DNA from: an uncultured Porphyromonadaceae bacterium
GTDB lineage: Bacteria > Bacteroidota > Bacteroidia > Bacteroidales > Muribaculaceae
Direction of reading: 5' to 3'
NCBI GenBank assembly: GCA_900549445.1
Contig: UROS01000166.1
Span: forward strand, 1-5,012
Length of the DNA stretch: 5,012 nt
Below are positions 1 through 5,012 of the stretch, one piece after another; position 1 is the first letter of the stretch; each line of letters begins with the position of its first letter. The notes beneath the pieces were generated by a model. That model did no database searches and was not told the DNA's origin. It saw nothing but the letters and a program-made list of their open reading frames with translations. The position numbers were made by a program, and so were the translations under genes.

Positions 1-13
1 GCATTATACATAT

Positions 14-69
14 TTAATATATACGCATTAATATATACGCATTAATATATACGCATTAATATATACACA
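14..69. repeat. AT-rich 14-bp tandem repeat, about four copies
   Basis: The unit TTAATATATACGCA occurs three times perfectly in direct tandem (14-27, 28-41, 42-55). A fourth copy at 56-69 differs by one base (A for G at 67). Bases 1-13 resemble a further decayed copy, starting GCATTA and then out of step by an insertion or deletion, so the array may begin left of the window. Each unit carries short self-complementary pieces (TTAA, TATATA). The array is much more AT-rich than the coding DNA. It lies beyond the hairpin that follows rbr, so it is intergenic. Its function is unknown; it could be a simple satellite prone to copy-number change, a curved or easily melted segment, or part of a promoter for a gene to the left. 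Confidence 0.9.
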
Positions 70-70
70 G

Positions 71-107
71 CAATCCCCGGGAACCATCAGGGGTCTCCCG
101 GGGATTG
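71..107 (-). terminator. Strong hairpin after rbr, probable transcription terminator
   Basis: Bases 71-82 (CAATCCCCGGGA) and 96-107 (TCCCGGGGATTG) form a perfect 12-bp inverted repeat. ACC at 83-85 and GGT at 92-94 can add three more pairs past a one-base bulge, leaving a six-base loop. It begins 22 bp past the rbr stop codon, where a terminator for the minus-strand genes is expected. On the minus strand the stem is followed by CTGTGTATATATTAA, which is AT-rich but not a clean T-run. On the plus strand, a G-run and then TTATTGTTTATTTT follows, so it might also stop transcription entering from the left. The stem is clear; its direction and efficiency are inferred. Confidence 0.7.
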
Positions 108-129
108 GGGGTTATTGTTTATTTTCGTC

Positions 130-717
130 TCAGCGGGGATATTCGGTTTCCATCTCCATGTAGTGCTGATAGGGATGGTCGCATGCAGGGCAGGTTTTCG
201 GGGGCTCCATGCCTTCGTAGACATATCCGCACACGAGGCATACCCATTTTACAGGATGGTCGCGTTTCCATACAGTGCCTTCCTTGACCTGTTTGAGATA
301 ACGGTCGAAGCGGCGGCGGTGGTGTTCCTCGATCTGGGCGATGGCGCGGAAATGGGCGGCGATTTCGGGGAATCCTTCCTCGTCGGCCACTTTGGCGGCG
401 TTGGTGTAGAGTTCAACGCCTTCCACGAGTTCCTCGTGGGCAGCCGTTGCGAGGTTTTCCTCGGTAGTGCCAATCACGCCGGCATCGACAGCGAGGGGTA
501 CCTTAACGTTTCCACCCTCGAGAAATTTGAAGAAGACCTTGCCGTGGCGGAATTCGTTGGCGGCAGTGTCGTTAAACACTTTCTGGATGGGGAAATACTG
601 TTCTTTTTCAGCCTGCTGGGCGTAGAAAGTGTATCGTGTATAGGCGGAAGATTCCGCCATATAGGCGATTACGAGATTTTTCTCGGTCTGTGTGCCTTTG
701 ATGCTTTTTGTAGCCAT
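130..717 (-). CDS. rbr: Rubrerythrin (di-iron peroxidase with C-terminal rubredoxin domain)
   Basis: This encodes a 195-residue rubrerythrin, a cytosolic enzyme that in anaerobes reduces hydrogen peroxide to water with electrons passed through a rubredoxin-type iron centre. Residues about 10-145 form the ferritin-like four-helix domain. The expected di-iron ligands are visible: E22, the E55-x-x-H58 pair, E96 and E99, and the E130-x-x-H133 pair. Residues about 155-195 are a rubredoxin domain with C160-x-x-C163 and C176-x-x-C179. The length matches the family's usual 190-195 residues, so the gene is complete. The start MATKSIKGTQTEKNL is typical of the family in Bacteroidales and follows an A-rich leader without a Shine-Dalgarno sequence. 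Some helix residues differ from the commonest form (AESSAYTRY where GESQARNRY is usual), suggesting a divergent paralogue. It lies 69 bp after hutI in the same direction. There is no signal peptide or membrane segment. Confidence 0.95.
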   Translation of the reverse strand: MATKSIKGTQTEKNLVIAYMAESSAYTRYTFYAQQAEKEQYFPIQKVFNDTAANEFRHGKVFFKFLEGGNVKVPLAVDAGVIGTTEENLATAAHEELVEGVELYTNAAKVADEEGFPEIAAHFRAIAQIEEHHRRRFDRYLKQVKEGTVWKRDHPVKWVCLVCGYVYEGMEPPKTCPACDHPYQHYMEMETEYPR

Positions 718-734
718 AGTTCTTTTGTTTTTGG

Positions 735-767
735 TAAGTATATCAAAAACAATGGAGGGGCATCAAA
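735..767 (-). promoter_or_regulatory. Weak candidate Bacteroidales promoter for rbr
   Basis: Read on the minus strand, TTTG (767-764) is followed after 21 bp by TATACTTA (742-735). The Bacteroidetes sigma factor consensus is TTTG near -33 and TAnnTTTG near -7. The upstream box is exact, while the downstream box matches four of six fixed positions. Transcription would then start about 10 bp before the rbr ATG, giving a very short leader. In a 69-bp AT-rich gap such a match can arise by chance, so this is only a candidate. Confidence 0.22.
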
Positions 768-781
768 AGTTCAGGCCATTG
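745..781 (-). terminator. Weak terminator-like stem between hutI and rbr
   Basis: On the minus strand CAATGG (781-776) and CCATTG (755-750) can pair around a 20-base loop, and five T residues (749-745) follow directly. The stem starts 5 bp past the hutI stop codon. That placement fits a weak intrinsic terminator separating hut transcription from rbr. The stem is only 6 bp and AT-containing, so any termination is likely partial. It overlaps the candidate rbr promoter. Confidence 0.25.
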
Positions 782-786
782 AGTAA

Positions 787-2028
787 TCAGATTTTCCTGC
801 CTGCTATGTAGACCTCGCGGATGAGCGGCGAGGTATAGGAATATGGCAGATAGGCGAGCGACGGCATGGGTTCGGTGATGAAGAACGATGCAGTTTTTCC
901 TTCGGTTATCGAACCGGCGATGTCGGACACACCCATGGCAGCGGCGCCGTTGACGGTCACCGCCGAGAGCGCCTCGGCGGGGGTGAGGCGCATGCGTATG
1001 CATCCGAGGGCCATGACGAAGCGCATATCGCCGCTGGGCGAGGAGCCGGGATTGTAGTCGGAGGCGAGTGCCACGGGCAGACCGGCCCTGATGGCGTCGC
1101 GGGCCGGGGCGTAGGGCATGCCGAGGAAGAAGGAGGCTCCCGGTAGCATGGTAGGGATGGTGTGGCTGCCTCTCAGCGCCTCAATCTCGTCAGCGCCCAT
1201 CCGCTCGAGGTGGTCGACGGAGAGGGCGCCGTGCCGTACTCCAACCTGCACTCCGCCGGAGTTGGCGAGTTCGTTTGCGTGGATTTTCGGTTTCAGGCCG
1301 AAGCGCGCGGCAGCGGTGAGGATGCGGTCGGTCTCTTCTACCGTAAAAAAGCCCTCGTCGCAGAAAACGTCGACGAAATCGGCGAGGCCTTCCGCCGCAA
1401 CGCGAGGAATCATTTCCGATATTATGAGGTCGACATACTCTTTCTGCCGGCCGGCATACGCACGCCCGACGGCGTGGGCACCGAGGAAGGTGGCGCGCAC
1501 AATCGCCGGCACCGATTCGCGGATGCGGGCAATCACGCGGAGCATCTTCAGCTCGTCGTCGGTGGTCAGACCGTAGCCGCTCTTTATCTCGATGGCTCCG
1601 GTGCCTTTTGCCATTACTTCGCGCACACGAACCATTGCCTGGCGGTAGAGCTCATCCTCCGAGGTTTCGTGGAGCAGGTCGGCGCTGTTGAGAATACCTC
1701 CGCCCCGGGCGGCTATCTCCTCATAACTGAGGCCGTTTATTTTGTCGAGGAACTCACCGTCGCGGGTTCCGGCGTAGACTATGTGGGTGTGGGAGTCGCA
1801 GAATGCCGGGAGGAGCCAACCTCCGCGGGCGTCGACAATCTCTTCGCCCTGCAGCTGGCGTCCCTCGAGGTAAGACATTTTGCCGAACGACGAGATTCTT
1901 CCCCCGTCGTCGACTCTCAGCCAGGCGTCGGCCAGCTCTGCGGGGCGCGATTCCATCTCCGCTCCGGCAAGCCGCTCCACTCCAGGCGGGAGGATACCCC
2001 GAATGGAGCCGATGTTGAGTATCAGCAT
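787..2028 (-). CDS. hutI: Imidazolonepropionase
   Basis: This 413-residue amidohydrolase-superfamily enzyme hydrolyses 4-imidazolone-5-propanoate to N-formimidoyl-L-glutamate, the third step of histidine degradation, in the cytosol. Metal-ligand motifs are in place: H80-T-H82 in FCDSHTHIVYAG, H250 in KIHANE, and D324 in ASDYNPGSS. Further family signatures are EIKSGYGL (residues 147-154), FLGAHAVG with H185, DVFCDEGFF (220-228) and VDHLE with H273. The length is normal (about 400-420), and the C-terminal beta-strand segment ending in VYIAGRKI indicates a complete protein. The start at 2028 is chosen because it opens the N-terminal beta domain and overlaps the hutH stop by 7 bp. The next Met, residue 25, would remove the first strands. 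There is no Shine-Dalgarno sequence, so translation is probably coupled to hutH. Confidence 0.97.
   Translation of the reverse strand: MLILNIGSIRGILPPGVERLAGAEMESRPAELADAWLRVDDGGRISSFGKMSYLEGRQLQGEEIVDARGGWLLPAFCDSHTHIVYAGTRDGEFLDKINGLSYEEIAARGGGILNSADLLHETSEDELYRQAMVRVREVMAKGTGAIEIKSGYGLTTDDELKMLRVIARIRESVPAIVRATFLGAHAVGRAYAGRQKEYVDLIISEMIPRVAAEGLADFVDVFCDEGFFTVEETDRILTAAARFGLKPKIHANELANSGGVQVGVRHGALSVDHLERMGADEIEALRGSHTIPTMLPGASFFLGMPYAPARDAIRAGLPVALASDYNPGSSPSGDMRFVMALGCIRMRLTPAEALSAVTVNGAAAMGVSDIAGSITEGKTASFFITEPMPSLAYLPYSYTSPLIREVYIAGRKI
2022..2028 (-). other. hutH/hutI stop-start overlap (ATGCTGA)
   Basis: The hutI ATG (2028-2026) lies just before the hutH TGA (2024-2022) in a different frame, so the two genes share seven bases. 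Such an overlap implies one transcript and, by inference, translational coupling: ribosomes ending hutH can restart at hutI, for which no ribosome binding site is visible. Confidence 0.85.
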
Positions 2029-3506
2029 GAGGTGGCGAGGAACTGGATTGACTTTTCGATATAGGGATACATCACGGTGTCGTTGTCGATGAACGGCACT
2101 TTGCGGCGGTAGGCGGCATGGATAGCCTCGATCGGCTCCGACGAGCGCTCGGGACGGCGGAAATCAAGCGCCTGGGCGGCGTTGAAAAGCTCGATGGCAA
2201 GCACCCGCTCGGTGTTGTTGACCACGCGATAGAGTTTCGTGGCGGAATTGGAGCCCATCGACACGTGGTCTTCCTGACCCTGCGACGAGGGGATGGAATC
2301 GCAGCTCGCGGGCCAGCAGAGTCCCTTCGACTGGCTCACTATTGAGGCGGCTGTATACTGCGGAATCATAAATCCGCTGTTGAGACCCGGTTTCGCCACA
2401 AGGAACGACGGCAGGCCGCGGTGGCCGGAGATGAGTTTGTAGATGCGGCGCTCGGAGATGTTGGACAGTTCGGAGAGCGCAACGGCGAGAAAATCCATGG
2501 GAAGGGCTATCGGCTCGCCGTGGAAGTTGCCCGCCGACACTATGATGTCGTCCTCGGGGAAGATGGTCGGGTTGTCCGTCGGGCTGTTGATTTCGTCCTC
2601 GAGCACCGACTTCACGTAGGCGATGGTGTCTTTCGCGGCGCCGTGTACCTGCGGGATGCAGCGGAACGAGTAGGGATCCTGAACATGGACTTTCGGCCGC
2701 GCTATCAGTTCGCTGCCTTTGAGGAGCTCTCGGAAGCGGGCGGCGGTTTCGATCTGTCCGCGGTGGTGGCGCACCTCGTTGACCTGAGGCCCGAATGGGT
2801 CGATGCGGCCGTCGAAGGCTTCGAGCGACATTGCTGCTATCTCGTCGGCCTGACGGCTCAGGCGCATGGCTTTGAGCAAAGACCATACGCCGAAAGCGCT
2901 CATGAACTGTGTGCCGTTGAGAAGCGCCAGCCCCTCTTTCGACATCAGCGTGACAGGCTCCCAGCCCATTTCGGCAAGCACATCGGCTGCGGGACGCCGT
3001 TCGCCTCTGTATTCGACCTCGCCGAGTCCGAGAAGCGGAAGCGACATATTGGCGAGCGGCGCGAGGTCGCCGGACGCGCCGAGCGAGCCTTGCTGGAACA
3101 CTACGGGGAGAATGTCGTTGTTGAAAAAGTCGATGAGGCGCTGTACGGTCTTGAGCTGCACGCCCGAGTTGCCGTAGCTGAGCGACTGAATCTTGAGCAG
3201 GAGCATAAGCTTGACAATGCGGTCGGGCACACGTTCGCCGGTGCCGCACGAGTGCGACATCACGAGGTTTTTCTGGAGCTGCGAGAGGTCTTTCCTGCCG
3301 ATGGAGATGTTGCAGAGCGAGCCGAAGCCGGTGGTAATGCCGTAGATCGGTTCCTGCTGTGTCTCCATCTTGTGGTCGAGGAAGTTGCGGCATCGGGTTA
3401 TGCGGCTGACGGCGTCGTCGGAGAGGTCGATGCGGATATTTTTGTTGAGAATGTCGCCGACTCGCTCAATCGTGAGGCGATCGGCCGAAATATGATGGAT
3501 TTCCAT
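2022..3506 (-). CDS. hutH: Histidine ammonia-lyase (histidase)
   Basis: This 494-residue enzyme removes ammonia from L-histidine to give urocanate, committing histidine to degradation in the cytosol. The A144-S145-G146 triad within GSLGASGDLAPLA is the family's hallmark and cyclises to the MIO electrophile. Other active-site elements are Y55 in IYGITTGFG, H85 in LVMSHSCGTGE, N197 in LLNGTQ, R282 in DPYSFRC and E412 in GQEDHVSMGS. The His at 85 in an SH context favours histidase over the related phenylalanine and tyrosine ammonia-lyases, and the hut neighbours agree. The length is normal (about 500). The start follows a T/A-rich stretch (ATTTTT next to the ATG) without a Shine-Dalgarno sequence, as usual in Bacteroidetes. 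The gene lies 23 bp after hutU and overlaps hutI, so all three are probably one operon. I see no internal promoter or frame disruption. Confidence 0.98.
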   Translation of the reverse strand: MEIHHISADRLTIERVGDILNKNIRIDLSDDAVSRITRCRNFLDHKMETQQEPIYGITTGFGSLCNISIGRKDLSQLQKNLVMSHSCGTGERVPDRIVKLMLLLKIQSLSYGNSGVQLKTVQRLIDFFNNDILPVVFQQGSLGASGDLAPLANMSLPLLGLGEVEYRGERRPAADVLAEMGWEPVTLMSKEGLALLNGTQFMSAFGVWSLLKAMRLSRQADEIAAMSLEAFDGRIDPFGPQVNEVRHHRGQIETAARFRELLKGSELIARPKVHVQDPYSFRCIPQVHGAAKDTIAYVKSVLEDEINSPTDNPTIFPEDDIIVSAGNFHGEPIALPMDFLAVALSELSNISERRIYKLISGHRGLPSFLVAKPGLNSGFMIPQYTAASIVSQSKGLCWPASCDSIPSSQGQEDHVSMGSNSATKLYRVVNNTERVLAIELFNAAQALDFRRPERSSEPIEAIHAAYRRKVPFIDNDTVMYPYIEKSIQFLATSC

Positions 3507-3529
3507 AAAAATAACTGCTGATACGGATG

Positions 3530-5012
3530 TTACTGTCTGAGGGCTTCTTCAATTATAGAATCGTCGGCAATGTTGGGGAGGGTCACTTTCAGACCGGGGG
3601 TACGCTCCATTTCGCGGCGGATGGCGTCGATGGCGCCCTTGTTGCGCGCCCAGCTGCGGCGGGCAATGCCGTTGTTGACGTCCCAGAGGAGCATTTCGGA
3701 GATGTGGCGCGCCGAGTCGTCGGAGCCGTCTATCACCATTCCGAAGCCGCCGTTTATCACTTCGCCCCAGCCTACTCCGCCGCCGTTGTGGATCGACACC
3801 CAGGTGGCGCCGCGGAAGGAGTCGCCGATCACGTTCTGCACGGCCATGTCGGCGGTATACTGCGAGCCGTCGTAGATGTTGGAGGTCTCGCGGTAGGGGG
3901 AGTCGGTTCCCGACACGTCGTGATGGTCGCGGCCCAGCACAACCGGAGCGCTGATTTCGCCGCGGCGGATGGCGTCGTTGAAAGCGAGAGCAATCTTAGT
4001 GCGGCCCTCGGCGTCGGCATAAAGGATACGGGCCTGAGAGCCTACCACGAGGTGGTTCTTGCCGGCCTCCTTGATCCAGTGGATGTTGTCGTCGAGTTGG
4101 CCTGTGATGTCGGCGGGAGCGTTTTTGCGGATCTCTTCAAGCACTTCGGCGGCTATGCGGTCGGTAGTGGCGAGATCGTCCGGATTGCCCGAGGTGCACA
4201 CCCAGCGGAAGGGACCGAAACCGTAGTCGAAGAAGAGCGGCCCCATGATGTCCTGTACGTAGGATGGATAGCGGAACTTGCCGTCGGCGGTCAGCACGTC
4301 GGCTCCGGCACGCGACGATTCGAGCAGGAAGGCGTTGCCGTAGTCGAAGAAATACATTCCGCGGTCGGCAAGCTTGTTGATGGCAGCCACCTGGCGGCGG
4401 AGCGACTCCTGCACTTTCTCCTTGAAGAGTGCCGGATTCTCGGCCATCATGGCCTTCGACTCCTCGAAAGTCAGACCGGCAGGGTAATATCCGCCTGCCC
4501 AGGGGTTGTGGAGGGAGGTCTGGTCGGAACCAAGCTCAACGTCGACACCGTCGGCGGCGAGCCGCTCCCAGAGGACGACCACGTTGCCCTGGTAGGCGAG
4601 CGAAACGGCCTCGCGCTTTGTGCGGGCTTCGGCGGCACGGGCAATGAGCGCGTCGAGATCGGTATATACTTCATCTACCCATCCCTGCGAGCGGCGTTTC
4701 TCAACCGCCTGCGGGTTGATTTCTGCGGTGATCGACACAACACCGGAGATGTTGCCTGCCTTGGGCTGCGCTCCCGACATTCCGCCGAGTCCGGCAGTGA
4801 CGAACAGCATTCCGCCAAGGTCTTTTCTTCCCGGCTTCAGGTGCTTGCGGCCGGCGTTGAGCACCGTGATGGTGGTGCCGTGGACAATTCCCTGCGGGCC
4901 TATATACATATATGAACCTGCAGTCATCTGCCCGTACTGCGACACGCCCATAGCGTTGAAGCGCTCCCAGTCGTCCTGACTGGAATAGTTTGGAATGACC
5001 ATACCGTTGGTC
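3530..5012 (-). CDS. hutU: Urocanate hydratase (urocanase), 5' end outside the window
   Basis: Urocanase hydrates urocanate to 4-imidazolone-5-propanoate using tightly bound NAD+ as an electrophile, in the cytosol. The frame stays open to the right edge, with Thr-Asn-Gly before the Met at 5002. That Met sits in the conserved TNGMVIPNYS stretch and is internal, not the start. Counting from it, family motifs are YGQMTAGSYMYIG (23-35), TAGLGGMSGAQP (69-80), GSDQTSLHNP (158-167), FRWVCTSG (265-272), whose C269 is probably the conserved catalytic cysteine, DHHDVSGTDSP (359-369) and HNGGGVGWGEVINGG (405-419). The ending VTLPNIADDSIIEEALRQ and the GWGE motif match the long, animal UROC1-like form (about 660-680 residues) rather than the 550-residue Pseudomonas/Bacillus form. 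About 170-190 N-terminal residues are therefore missing here. It is first of the three hut genes visible in the transcription direction. Confidence 0.97.
   Translation of the reverse strand, partial: TNGMVIPNYSSQDDWERFNAMGVSQYGQMTAGSYMYIGPQGIVHGTTITVLNAGRKHLKPGRKDLGGMLFVTAGLGGMSGAQPKAGNISGVVSITAEINPQAVEKRRSQGWVDEVYTDLDALIARAAEARTKREAVSLAYQGNVVVLWERLAADGVDVELGSDQTSLHNPWAGGYYPAGLTFEESKAMMAENPALFKEKVQESLRRQVAAINKLADRGMYFFDYGNAFLLESSRAGADVLTADGKFRYPSYVQDIMGPLFFDYGFGPFRWVCTSGNPDDLATTDRIAAEVLEEIRKNAPADITGQLDDNIHWIKEAGKNHLVVGSQARILYADAEGRTKIALAFNDAIRRGEISAPVVLGRDHHDVSGTDSPYRETSNIYDGSQYTADMAVQNVIGDSFRGATWVSIHNGGGVGWGEVINGGFGMVIDGSDDSARHISEMLLWDVNNGIARRSWARNKGAIDAIRREMERTPGLKVTLPNIADDSIIEEALRQ

Noticed and set aside
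1..69. The tandem repeats as a CRISPR array or plasmid-type iteron origin.
   Set aside because: The units are only 14 bp and directly abutting with no spacers, ruling out CRISPR. No replication initiator gene or DnaA-box cluster is visible in the window to support an origin.
115..786. A 223-codon plus-strand frame opposite rbr.
   Set aside because: It is antisense to a complete rubrerythrin with all metal ligands, and has no recognisable domain or start signal of its own.
1162..2064. A 300-codon plus-strand frame opposite hutI.
   Set aside because: It is antisense to hutI and shows no known motif; the shadow arises from codon bias.
2164..3521. Long open frames over hutH: about 366 codons on the plus strand and about 409 codons in another minus-strand frame.
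   Set aside because: Both are shadows of hutH. One is very rich in R, A, P, H and Q and neither shows domain motifs; hutH explains the region fully.
3527..4915. A 462-codon open frame on the plus strand opposite hutU.
   Set aside because: It lies wholly over hutU, whose conserved motifs are unmistakable. The translated product is low-complexity in V, G, A and H with no recognisable domain, as expected for a shadow of GC-biased codons.
5000..5002. The Met codon at 5002 as the true start of hutU.
   Set aside because: The frame continues open upstream as Thr-Asn-Gly, and the Met belongs to the conserved TNGMVIPNYS stretch found well inside long-form urocanases.

Overview
The window is a compact, single-strand block from what looks like a GC-rich member of the Bacteroidales. 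All four genes read right to left on the minus strand. The taxonomic guess rests on three things. The urocanase is the long, UROC1-like form. The rubrerythrin N-terminus (MATKSIKGTQTEKNL) is of a type familiar from Bacteroidales. Translation starts have A/T-rich leaders and no Shine-Dalgarno sequence. A Muribaculaceae-like genome would fit, but the sequence alone does not prove family or genus.

From right to left in transcription order, the window holds: the C-terminal three quarters of urocanate hydratase (hutU, running off the right edge); histidine ammonia-lyase (hutH) after a 23-bp gap; imidazolonepropionase (hutI), which overlaps the end of hutH by 7 bp (ATGCTGA); a 69-bp intergenic stretch with a weak terminator-like stem and a weak candidate promoter; and a rubrerythrin (rbr). 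Beyond rbr is a strong 12-bp hairpin, and then an AT-rich array of about four 14-bp tandem repeats reaching nearly to the left edge. No other stretch longer than about 130 bases lacks a gene.

The three hut genes encode consecutive steps of histidine catabolism: HutH deaminates L-histidine to urocanate, HutU hydrates urocanate to 4-imidazolone-5-propanoate, and HutI opens the ring to N-formimidoyl-L-glutamate. The step that turns formimidoylglutamate into glutamate (FtcD, HutG or HutF type) is not in the window. No hut regulator or histidine/urocanate transporter is visible either; any of these could lie to the right of hutU. Rubrerythrin is a non-haem di-iron peroxidase of anaerobes. It has no metabolic link to histidine use that the sequence shows and is probably a neighbour rather than a pathway member.

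All genes look intact, with expected lengths and catalytic residues, apart from the edge-truncated hutU. I see no mobile element, CRISPR array, tRNA, rRNA or sign of an undescribed system. The most unusual DNA is the tandem repeat and hairpin at the left edge.
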